From Priapulus caudatus (taxonomy: Eukaryota > Priapulida > Priapulimorpha > Priapulimorphida > Priapulidae), in the NCBI RefSeq assembly GCF_000485595.1, contig NW_014577193.1, positions 31,288 to 62,108 of the forward strand: a stretch of 30,821 nucleotides of DNA, read 5' to 3'. Each line of letters starts with the position of its first letter. Positions within the stretch are counted from its first letter, which is position 1. The translations under genes were made by a program, and so were the position numbers. Below, piece by piece: positions 18,479-28,096 of the stretch. The notes below the pieces were generated by a model, which was not told the DNA's origin, made no database searches, and saw nothing but the letters and a program-made list of their open reading frames with translations.

Positions 18479-19257
18479 TTATATAATAGTTATGAGCTAA
18501 TCGATACATGATAATGTATTGGCTAATACGCGCGTCCTACCTTGTTAGCAGTTTGCTCTGCAGTAGCACATCACAGGATGTCTTCTTCGTTGTCAGTGTG
18601 GTCGAGGAGAAGGCTGGACACCGCATCCACCATCATCAGCATCAGTATTCTTCTTAGGCTCCTTCCGTCGGTTGTCATGGCGACTGATACACAACGTGGT
18701 ATTCGGTCTAGCAATGAGTGTGTGTACGTGTACGTGTGTGTGTGTACGTGTGCGTGTGCGTGTGTGTGGGTGTGTGTGCGTGCGTGTGCGCGCCCCCGTG
18801 TGCGTGCGTAGACGTTATAAATAACCAGAAGTTCAGAACCCGCAACACAGTGACTCATTTATTTCACTTCGATGACAAATATTCCTTACCTTCTCATTGC
18901 CAGTAGTGAACATATTTCTGCGTACGATGGCGCTGCTAGATCATTCCTGGCCAAAACACTCCGACAGTTAACAAACTTACATAAGGATCGTATCATGGGT
19001 ATACATCGACATACATTTGGCCACGTTGTTTGCCTTCGCTAACACTCATTAATAGGTTGTTTTAGACGTACCGTCAGCAGAAAATTGTACGTAGTCGCAA
19101 TATAATACAGAATGCCATGGCATGCCAAACAGAGAGCAATAATAGACTGAAAATGCAATATAACACCTAAATGCCAGTTCGTGTATCTACAAATATACCG
19201 CACGCTCGCTGGGTGGCGATAGTAGTTTGTGCGCTCACCATACAAACTTATTTACAA
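18479..19257. other. Spacer with a GT-rich tract
   Basis: 18716-18812 is GTGT/GTGC repeat. The sequence at 18540-18715 has no stop in one frame but no recognised domain. The rest is unremarkable. Confidence 0.45.
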
Positions 19258-19316
19258 ATGATATGTGCGCGCGTGCGTACCTGAGTATGTGCGTGCGTGC
19301 GTGCATACATGAGTAT

Positions 19317-19355
<39 letters not shown>

Positions 19356-19466
19356 CGCGTGCGCGTGTGCGTGCGTGCGTGTGCGCGTGCGCATACGTGT
19401 GCGTGCGTGCATGCGTGCGGGCGTGTGCGCGTGCGCGTGCGCGTGCGCGTGCGTGTACATATATAT
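19258..19466. repeat. GTGC / (CA)n / GCGT microsatellite block
   Basis: Three juxtaposed simple repeats: gtgcgtgc (19262-19305), (CA)n (19319-19353) and gcgtgc/gcgcgt (19355-19454), ending in tacatatatata. Strand-symmetric open frames arise from the repeat. Confidence 0.95.
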
Positions 19467-21249
19467 AGCGTATGTCAGACTTTCCGCTATGATAATCGCT
19501 CGCAGTCGATTTTACTGTGTATTCGTTTGTCTTCTGCGCCACTACTACCTACACAATGCCTGCGGACAATACCACCAATCACCGACATCTTCCAATAGTT
19601 TCTCCGTTATAACATAGTCCAGCATAACAACCAGTAATTAAGGACATCATCGTAGCTATAAGGAGATTCTGCAAAACTGTCGATTACATCGATTCCGACG
19701 ATGGAAAATCCACTTTCTAATTCTCCGAAAGAAGAATAGCGAATATAACCTATAAACTGCTTTCGCTTCTTGAACCGTGAAACGTGTGTGCGATATAGAT
19801 GCGAAAGTGAACCCAATACTAAGTGCTCCAGCGATACGAAAGCGTTGAGTGGCAAATACGAACAGCGACAATAAATAATAACTACATCATGCTTCAACAT
19901 ATTTAATATAACAGAGGTTCCAGTAGTCTCACTTGTGCAAAGTTAGCCAGCCACAAGTTACCTTATCGCTTCTCACTTCGCATGGCGGGAAGGTAAACCG
20001 CGAAACTTTACGTGAACCAGAGCAGAATCGTAAAATCTGGTCCGGGTTCAAGGATAGAGAGCATGTCCAGTAATGAACATCCTCTCCTATTGTCGAGATT
20101 TTAGGGGGGGGGAATGATGTCATACAACCAGATGAGACGGGATACTAGAGAAGCGTTGCCAAAAGCTGTTGATCCGAAGCGCTGAGCGCAGATCTTGCGC
20201 GCAGTTCCGCGGTTTGTTACTGCTATGCTCCCATATTAAACGTCCTATTTTGAAGCACGCCAGTCGACGTACTTCGAGCCACGGCAATTTTTTGGCCAAA
20301 ATGGGAATTGCCATTAGTCAGTTCAGGTTCAACGGATTTTGCTCATTTTTGGTATGGGAATGAATAAGGGCTAGGGGTTTTGATATTTGAAAAAAAAATT
20401 ATGCAAATTAGGTAGGGTTTGGCAATTATATAGCATATTATATAGACACAAACAGTGTGGTGTCACACTTGTCTGTTTCGTTTTACAAGATTTCATTGAC
20501 AATATATTTAATGCAAAATTGGTATTTCCTCTCCACCCTGCCGATAAAACGTCTATATTAGAGTAAAGATTTACAAAACATGTCGGAACGCAGGATAACC
20601 TATTTATTTCAAACGCCATTGCTACAAAGCGGGTATAGCGCCATCTACGGTCACAAATTGTGATTCATTTTGGTTTATAAATTATTATTGCGATATACAG
20701 GTGGCAATCGTTTCTATAATGTACGTCGATGGTTGCTCAATTAAAACTGACTTCTTCTTACTCACTCATTTGTTTTTTTTTGTGGTGAGCTACAGTGTCA
20801 TTGACACTTTCATTCTCTCTTATCACTTTATTGAAAGGCAATTATTTTATAGGTTATTTTTATGAAATGTGCTTCCTGCTGAAGTGCGAAGAGTAAGTGT
20901 CTGATAACATTTTGACCCTCAAGAGGACGGGTAAACACGGATTTGTTGACTGTTAACAAAGGACTGAACTGCTTTTGCTATATTCCCCCTCCCCCTTATG
21001 CAGTTATAACATAGAAAAATGGATTTGACCACATCATACCAACAATAAATTTTATCGTATGCCAACTCTCAAAATCACAACTGGCGCCTTCAAACCAAGT
21101 GCATAATTAAAACAAAATGGCGTGCAATTCTGTGTGGTAAATATTGAGTTTTTATGTCAATAATTGGGAGCACTTTCTGTCATTGTCATTCCCGTATTAC
21201 TATCTGACTAATAATCCACAAGCCTCTCTAATAACAGACTTTACGCGGC
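19467..21249. other. Intergenic region upstream of the ankyrin locus
   Basis: No gene is recognised. 20036-20068 (ggtccgggttcaaggatagagagcatgtccag) matches the reverse complement of 15358-15394 by eye. A G-run lies at 20103-20111. The last bases before 21250 read ctctctaataacag, a plausible 3' splice site at 21234, so the ankyrin frame may start in an earlier exon that was not found. Confidence 0.45.
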
Positions 21250-23045
21250 ATGACCGGGAAGACGCCGCTGATGAAGGCGGTGACGAAGGGTGATGAGGCG
21301 GTGGTGCAGATGCTGCTCTCACACGGCGCCGACGCCAACGCCGCGGACTCGCAAGGACAGACCACCCTAAACCACGCGGCTACCTCCCTGTACTATGCGC
21401 CTCGCTCTGGCCGGCTGAACATCATGCGCCTGCTACTGGAGGCCGGTGCTGATCCAAACGTCGCCGATACGGAGAGCGGGATGACGCCGCTGATGATGGC
21501 GGTGAGTAAGTGCGAGGAGGCGACGGTGCAGATGCTGCTCTCACACGGCGCCGACGCCAACGCCGCGGACTCGCACGGACGGACCTTCCTGTACTACGCG
21601 GCTACCTCCCTGTTCTATGTGGCTAGCTCTGGCCGGCTGGACATCATGCGACTGCTACTAGAGGCCGGTTCAGATCCAAACGCCGCCGATACGGAGAGCG
21701 GGAAGACGCCGCTGATGATGGCGGCGAGGGAGGGCGATGAGGCGATGATGCGGATGCTGCTCTCACACGGCGCCGACGCCAACACCGCGGACTTGCACGG
21801 AGAGACCTCCCTGTACTACGCGACTCGCTGCTCTGGCCGGCTGGACATTGTGCGCCTGCTACTGGAGGCCGGTGCAGATCCAAACGTCGCCGATACGGAG
21901 ATCGGGGAGACGCCGCTGATGAACGCGGTGAGTAAGGGCGATGAGGCAGTGGTGCAGATGCTGCTCTCGCACGGCGCTGACGCCAACGCCGCGGACTCGT
22001 ACGGACAGACTTCCCTGCACTACGCGGCTTACTCTGGCCGGCTGAACATCATGCGACTGCTACTGGAGGCCGGCGCCGTCCCCAATGTCGCCCACACGAA
22101 GAGTGGAGAGACGCCGCTGATGTATGCGGCGTGGGTGGGCGAGGAGGCGATGGTGCAGATGCTGCTCTCACACGGCGCCGACGCCAACGCCACGGACTCG
22201 TATGGATGGACCTCCCTGCACATCGCGGTTTGCTCTGGCCGGCTGGACATTGTGCGCCTGCTACTGGAGGCCGGTGCAGATCCAAGCGTTGCCGATACGG
22301 AGAGCGGGATGACGCCGCTGATGATGGCGGTGAGGAAGGGCAACGAGGCAGCGGTGCAGATGCTGCTCTCACACGGCGCCGACCCCAACGCCGCGGACTC
22401 GCAAGGACAGACCTCCCTGTACTACGCGGCTACCTCCGTGTACTTCGAGGCTAGCTCTGGCCGGCTGAACATCATGCGACTGCTACTGGAGGCCGGTGCA
22501 GATCCAAACGCCGCCGATACGAAGAGCGGGAGGACGCCGCTGATGAGGGCGGTGGTGCAGATGCTGCTCTCACACGGCGCTGACGCCAACGCCGCGAGCT
22601 TACAAGGACAGACCTCTCTGTACTATGCGGCTACCTCCGGGTACGACAGGGCTAGCTCTGGCCGGCTGAACATCATGCGACTGCTACTGGAGGCCGGCGC
22701 CGTCCCCAATGTCGCCCACACGAAGAGTGGAGAGACGCCGCTGATGTGTGCGGCGAGGATGGGCGTGGAGGCGGTGGTGCAGATGCTGCTCTCACACGGC
22801 GCCGACGCCAACGCCGCGGACTCGCACGGACAGACCTCCCTGTACTACGCGGCTTGCTCTGGCAGGCTGGACATCGTGCGACTGCTACTGGAGGCCGGTG
22901 CTGATCCAAACGTCGCCGATACGGAGAGCGGGAGGACGCCGCTGATGATGGCGGCGTGTCTGGGCGTGGAGGCGGTGGTGCAGATGCTGCTCTCGCACGG
23001 CGCCGACGCCAACGCCGCGGACTCGCAAGGACAGACCTCCCTGCA
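21250..23045 (+). CDS. Ankyrin-repeat array, first part of an ankyrin-SOCS gene
   Basis: About nine tandem double-ankyrin units, each beginning G-x-TPLM and followed by MLLSHGADANAADS, then G-x-TSLYYAA, SGRLDIMRLLLEAGADPN and VADTES. A unit is 66-67 residues (two 33-residue ankyrin repeats). Three have extra residues after YYAA or NHAA (TSLYYAPR, TSLFYVAS, TSVYFEAS types), and one lacks about eight residues (GRTPLMRAVVQML). Ankyrin arrays bind protein partners. Units are nearly identical at DNA level and strikingly GC-rich against AT-rich flanks. The ATG at 21250 lies inside the first repeat; upstream ctctctaataacag (AG at 21233-21234) could be a splice acceptor continuing in frame, so the true N-terminus is uncertain. 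From 23046 the frame enters a microsatellite that codes His-Ser/His-Ala. Confidence 0.85.
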
Positions 23046-23440
23046 TGCACACGCACACTCACGCTTACACGCACACTCACACTCACACTCACACTCACAC
23101 TCACACTCACACTCACACTCACACTCACACTCACACTCACACTCATACTCACACGCACACTCATACTCACACGCACACTCATACTCACACGCACACTCAT
23201 ACTCATACTCACACTCACACTCACACTCACACTCACACTCACACTCACACTCACACTCACACTCACACTCACACGCACACTCACACTCACACTCACACTC
23301 ACACTCACACATACTCACACGCACACTCACACGCACACTCACACTCACACTCACACTCACACGCACACTCACACTCACACGCACACTCATACTCATACTC
23401 ACACGCACACTCACACGCACACGCACACTCACACCACTTA
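23046..23440. repeat. (ACTCAC/ACGCAC/ATACTC) hexanucleotide microsatellite
   Basis: About 65 hexamers, mainly cactca with acgcac and atactc variants, in frame with the ankyrin repeats for most of their length (His-Ser and His-Ala dipeptides, then Leu-Thr). No GT donor lies at the ankyrin/microsatellite junction (ctccctgcatgcacac), so the array either ends in this tail or is interrupted by an insertion. Confidence 0.97.
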
Positions 23441-23454
23441 AAATACAAACAACT

Positions 23455-23580
23455 TGATTGAAGTCACGGTCCTACCGTCACATACCACTCTCTACTGATT
23501 GAAGCCAAAGTTCTATCATACTATATCACTCTCTATTGATTGAAGCCAAGGTCCTTCCGTCACATATCACTCTCTCTACT
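23455..23580. repeat. Three tandem copies of a ~41-bp unit
   Basis: Units begin tgattgaagccaaggtcc and end catatcactctctac. They lie at about 23456, 23497 and 23538, with a few differences each. Confidence 0.85.
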
Positions 23581-24623
23581 GATAACTTCGACATACAACT
23601 TCTATAACTTCTACATTATTTGGGCCGTCATCGTTATTGATTAGACAAACCTAATCCATTAATGTATCTCATGTAACGGTAAATTTTTAATGTAAAAATA
23701 AGTACAGTTTGATGTTCTTCTTAATAGTTTTTACTTCGAATTCTATTGTTTTATTGCTGAATTTTCATTTTAACCACATGAAACTATGTAAATGTAAATA
23801 CATTACGGTGGTGCGCATGATATTGTAATTTTAATTTTGCTAGTGGTTTATGTCACTACCATTGTCATTACATTCAGTGATATACGGGAATTACCAAACA
23901 TTAGTACAAAAAAAAACATTACTAAGGATTCCGTATGGTCTGGCACGGGAGGAGGTCTATGGGGTTGACAGCGTGAGTTACAGCACCGTATATGACACCA
24001 ACCCTGGTGACGCCGCTGCCCATAGCAGAGCGATGACCCCCCCCCCCAAGCTTTCATGGTTGTCACTGCACATACGCTAGCATGTAATGGGTAGGTGTCA
24101 ACGCCAGAGACCCACGGGTTGTGATTCTACCTATTTATACGCGCATCACATGAAAGGTTCAGCCATACAGCTCCCATACACCTCGTCTGGCCCTATATAT
24201 AATAGCCAACTGCGCCAATCGGTCCTGATCGAGCCACTGACGCTCGTGGTGGTATATATATATATATGTATATATATATAAATTGTTTATACACACATAT
24301 ACTGTACATATATGATATCGATGCATGGCCGGGAGCAGGGGCGTAGATAGCGGGAGGAAAGGGGGATATATCCCTCCACTCATGGAGGTTAAAACAAAAT
24401 GTACGGTTGTTTTATACTGCTTTCATTGTAAAAAAGAATAAGTGGTTTAAGTGAAAATCCTCAATGCTATAAAATTGAGTTTGTGACAGAGACATATTTA
24501 TATTTTCAACGAAATAAAACAATGGGAAACGTGACAAACCTAGGAAAAGTTTTACTGTTTTATCTTTCAAAAACGGCCTACTTGAAGGTTCTAAATAATT
24601 ATTGTTAAAATCCAAGAGCTTCT
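23581..24623. other. Non-coding DNA between the two ankyrin blocks
   Basis: AT-rich, with a moderately GC-rich patch at 23930-24180 that reads like a worn repeat. It has a C-run at 24038-24047, (TA)n at 24252-24280, and caggggcgtagatagcggg at about 24337-24355, a word typical of short DNA-transposon ends. No gene is recognised. The segment would be intron or insertion if both ankyrin blocks form one gene. Confidence 0.5.
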
Positions 24624-25253
24624 GCGGCGTGTCTGGGCGTGGAGGCGGTGGTGCAGATGCTGCTCTCGCACGGCGCCGACGCCAACGCCGCGGACTCGCA
24701 AGGACAGACCTCCCTGCACCACGCGGCTAGCTCTGGCCGGCTGAACATCATGCGACTGCTACTGGAGGCCGGCGCAGATCCAAGCGTTGCCGATGTGGAG
24801 CACGGAATGACGCCGCTGATGTGTGCGGCGATGGCGGGCAAGGAAGCGGTGCAGATGCTGCTCTCGCACGGCGCCGACGCCAACACCGCGGACTCGCACG
24901 GACAGAACTCCCTGTACCACGCGGCTTGCTCTGGCAGGCTGGACATCGTGCGCCTGCTACTGGAGGCCGGTGCTGATCCAAACATCGCCGATACGGAGAG
25001 TGGAGAGACGCCGCTGATGATGGCGGTGAGTAAGTGCGAGGAGGCGACGGTGCAGATGCTGCTCTCACACGGCGCCGACGCCAACGCCGCGAACTCGAAT
25101 GGAGAGACCTCCCTGCACTACGCGGCTTACTTTTGCCGGCTGGACATCGTGCGCCTGCTACTAGAGGCCGGCGCAGACCCCAACGTTGCCGCGACGGAAG
25201 AAATGAAGAGTTTCACCGCGTTACACTACTCCTGTGATCGACTTAAAACCGAG
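24624..25253 (+). CDS. Ankyrin-repeat array, second part (internal exon)
   Basis: About two and a half further double-ankyrin units of the same type (TPLMCAA, MLLSHGADAN, SGRLNIMRLLLEAGADP). The first 95 bp (24624-24718) are identical to 22951-23045. The exon ends ACCGAG|GTAAAA with a donor at 25254, phase 0. Without splicing the frame stops at 25284-25286 after VVND. The upstream boundary is unclear: the frame is open a little further left (PRASAACLG), and tccaag at about 24613 could be a weak acceptor. The last repeat diverges from the array (FTALHYSCDRLKTE), as expected for the end of the recently amplified block. Confidence 0.82.
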
Positions 25254-25555
25254 GTAAAACTACGGGCAGACGTTGTGAATGATTGAGACCGAATTTTAGC
25301 AATGTCCTGATGTATTTTTTTTATAGATGGTAAAGGTAATCAGTAATAGTAATCGGTTAACAGTTAATAATAGATCTGTTAAATAGTTTCACCGCATTAC
25401 ACTACTCCTGCAATCTACTCGGGACCGAGGAAAAATGTGGGCGTATGTTGTGAACGACGGAGACAATTTTAGCAATGTTCCAATGTATTTTTGTCTAAAT
25501 AATAAATGTAATCAGTAATAGAAATCGGTTAATAGTTAATAATGTAATAATAGTA
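25211..25555. repeat. Tandem duplication (176-bp period) of exon end plus splice donor
   Basis: 25211-25380 and 25387-25555 are two diverged copies, starting tttcaccgc-ttacactactcctg and ending gtaatcagtaatag-aatcggttaa. Copy 1 carries the used donor (gagGTaaaa, 25254). In copy 2 the same place reads gagGAaaaa (25430-25431), so the donor is destroyed. Confidence 0.88.
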
Positions 25556-25668
25556 ATAGTTAGTAATCGGCAACAATGATAAAGGTAGTATGCTTGGAGA
25601 AACTCGTTGTTTAAGCAACGAACCTCAAATCGGGTTGTTAACGATCCTAGTTTCTTTCGTTCACACAG

Positions 25669-26271
25669 ATGATTACTCTCCTCTTGAAACACGGAGCTGA
25701 TCCGAACCTCGTCGATTGTAACAAGAGGACGCCGCTCGCTATAATAGGCAACCAGGCGGAGGTGAGAAGCACCAGAATGAGTGAGCGAGGAGCACACGCA
25801 GCACCAGCAGAACAAGCGGAGTCAGTGGTACAAGCGGCGTCAGCTCTCCTACAGACGTTCGAGTCCGCCGGCGTACTTCTACAGGTTAACACACGCGACA
25901 GCGAGGGCGACACCCCGCTGCACAGCTTCTGTAGGGCGATGCTCGCATGCAAAGACGATGTTTACGCGCGACAGAGGGAGGGGTGCGTGCAGATAGTGCA
26001 CGCGCTGCTGTTCAACCACGGTGCACACGTCGACATGGTGAACGCACGGGGAGAGACGCCATACGAACTCTGGCGCCGGATTAACCCGACGCGTTTCCGC
26101 GGCAACGTGGAGTCGAGCGACGAGATACATGGCAGAATGAGCGCGCAGTATCATTCGCTGAAGTGCCACTGCGCGCGCGTTATCGTCACACACAGCGTTG
26201 CATACGAGAACACGCTGCAGCTGCCTCTGAGTCTCATAGAATTTGTCAGGGCACACGCTAGACCAATGTAG
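25669..26271 (+). CDS. Terminal exon: last ankyrin repeats and a SOCS box
   Basis: A strong acceptor (tttctttcgttcacacag) ends at 25668, and the exon joins 25253 in phase 0 (KTE|MITLLLKHGADPN), restoring an ankyrin helix. The exon encodes 200 residues. It has one ankyrin repeat across the junction, an Ala/Glu-rich linker at about 32-66, and two further repeats (GDTPLHSF near 80, VQIVHALLFNHGAHVDMVNARGETPYELW near 107-135). The C-terminus carries SLKCHCARVI (163-172), which fits the Elongin B/C box (L-x3-C-x3-hydrophobic). This is followed by LQLPLSLIEFV (183-193), which fits the LPxP-like Cullin-5 box. Together these form a SOCS box as in ASB proteins, adaptors that bring substrates to an Elongin-Cullin5 ubiquitin ligase. 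Ending 10 residues before the stop is normal for this family. The ankyrin assignment is firm; the SOCS box is by motif. Confidence 0.8.
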   Translation: MITLLLKHGADPNLVDCNKRTPLAIIGNQAEVRSTRMSERGAHAAPAEQAESVVQAASALLQTFESAGVLLQVNTRDSEGDTPLHSFCRAMLACKDDVYARQREGCVQIVHALLFNHGAHVDMVNARGETPYELWRRINPTRFRGNVESSDEIHGRMSAQYHSLKCHCARVIVTHSVAYENTLQLPLSLIEFVRAHARPM

Positions 26272-27788
26272 GCGACACTAAGCGTGTTAACCGATGAAGC
26301 CCATGTAGGATCGGAGATGCGATAACCTAGAAGATATTATCAATACTTTGTAGATCTATGTTCTAATTGTTGCACGTGTTGGATGATGTGTTTCATTGCA
26401 ATGTAAATTCGAGTATATGTAGTAACACTATTCAGTTTATATAGAAATGTGTAGATTATCGGTATGATGCCTTGTTGAATTGGCGAGATTTAATAACCAC
26501 GAGTGCAAATGTTAAAAGTTTGCAAATCATTTTGCTCTGTAAAAAAATGTAAAGGCTTAGTTGCGTTCTGAATATTTAAAAAAAACAAAAAAAAACAACT
26601 ATTTTACCATGAAATGTACGCAATTCGGTAAAGTACTTATTACCACCAGAATCACATATTTGATTGTGGCTACCACACACCACCAATAATTATAATCATT
26701 AATGACCCACTGTTCAACCGATCCACTTGTCATAATGTACCCATTAATAGGGTATATATATACTATAGACTGTATATGCAGTCCAACCATAGACTGAAGG
26801 GACAATACGCCTTAGACTTATCTAATATATAGTTGAGTTCGCATGTATCTATGTATGTATGTATGTATGTATGTATGTATGTATGTATGTATGTATATAT
26901 CTTCCCTATAGGCGGCCAAACCGCCCAAGCGATCTGGATGCAATTTTTACAAGGCCATCTCTTATACCCGGGGAGTGTTCCTAGATGAAAAAAACCTGTC
27001 AAACCGTCAAACTCACCGAAAAATCCGTGGAAAACCCCTCACTTCGTGAAACTTCACACATTGTCAGCACTCACTGTACAGTGCTGCCACACACAGAAAA
27101 ACCTATGACTATTTCTTGCCCTCACCTCATGATCTCATCAGCTGCTGGTATTGTGAAACCGAAACCGAAACCGAAACCAATACTAAAACAGCATAACCAG
27201 GACCAGTTCAGAGGTACTACTCACTCTGAGTTCAGATGCTACGATCTCAGAATGCATTGTACCATTCCAAAGCTATGCATTTTCTGATTCAATAGAAAAA
27301 TTTCTTAATTTCAATGTGCATGGTTGCGCGCCAAGCATTCACTAGACAATATCCAGTGGACACAGACCCCATTCGCTGGCCTGTCTCTATCTATACTATA
27401 TATGGAATTTCTTTTATTCGTGGTACGATCTCACAATGGATAGCTGTACGTGGGGAGCTCAAGAGTTGGATACGCCAGGAATCTCTACATATTTGCACCA
27501 GAGAATAACACGAAAAACATTGTTTATCAAGAGGCTTTGAAATGAAAAGTTCAACCCATTCGTACATGCTGTTATATAATAATAACTTTTTGTCATTTAC
27601 ACCATATTACTCTCATGTCCCAGGGGTTCTAAGTTGGGTTGTGCTGTCATATAAATGTCATACGTAACAGTTTTTCCCATGCTTATTATCTTATTAGACT
27701 AATTTCTAAATATTGATATTGTGTGCAATGTTATTGTCGATTTTTACCCAACGTTCCTATTGTGTCCCATTATGCGTAGTGCTGATGT
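26272..27788. other. 3' flank of the ankyrin gene and intergenic DNA
   Basis: Mostly AT-rich. Holds aagggacaatacgcct near 26798, an (ATGT)n microsatellite at 26850-26896, an inverted repeat cagcact/agtgctg at about 27064-27085, and four gaaacc hexamers at about 27155-27178. No gene is recognised. Confidence 0.5.
26850..26896. repeat. (ATGT)n microsatellite
   Basis: About eleven perfect atgt units ending in atatat. Confidence 0.97.
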
Positions 27789-28096
27789 GGTCTATGTCCC
27801 ACAGGGTACTGCCGGAACGTACCCTGGGTACGGTCCGGTATACCGGAACGTACCCTGGCACTAAATACTACTATCTAATATGCCGGACCGTACCTCGCCG
27901 TACATCCAACTAACGAGTCTTCAGCGAGTCGCTATACGCCTACTCCCTAACCTAACCCCAACCCTAACTCTAGCACCCTTAACCCTAACCTAACATATCC
28001 CTAACCATTCAGGCTAAGATAGATACCAGGTACGTTCCGGTATGACCGGCACCGTACCCAGGGTACGTTCGGCAGTACCCTGGGGGGACATAGACC
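27789..28096. mobile_element. Short foldback/MITE-like element with long terminal inverted repeats
   Basis: The left arm 27789-27854 and right arm 28029-28096 are nearly perfect inverted copies of 66-68 bp, starting ggtctatgtccc and containing the inner words cagggtactgccg, aacgtaccctgggtacggt and ataccggaacgtacc. The interior (about 27940-28015) is rich in ccctaacc and ccctaaccc telomere-like words. There is no coding capacity. No convincing target-site duplication could be fixed, since the flanks (gctgatgt and tatgagag) do not match. The superfamily is unknown. Confidence 0.85.

Noticed and set aside
21644-23432. Open frames antisense to, or out of frame with, the ankyrin array (for example 22673-23308 on minus)
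   Set aside because: Shadows of GC-rich repetitive ankyrin codons; the protein-like frame is clearly the plus-strand ankyrin one.
23971-24090. Possible small exon with a Ser/Tyr/Asp-rich frame near a C-run
   Set aside because: Looks like a worn repeat; the frame is short and there are no convincing splice sites.
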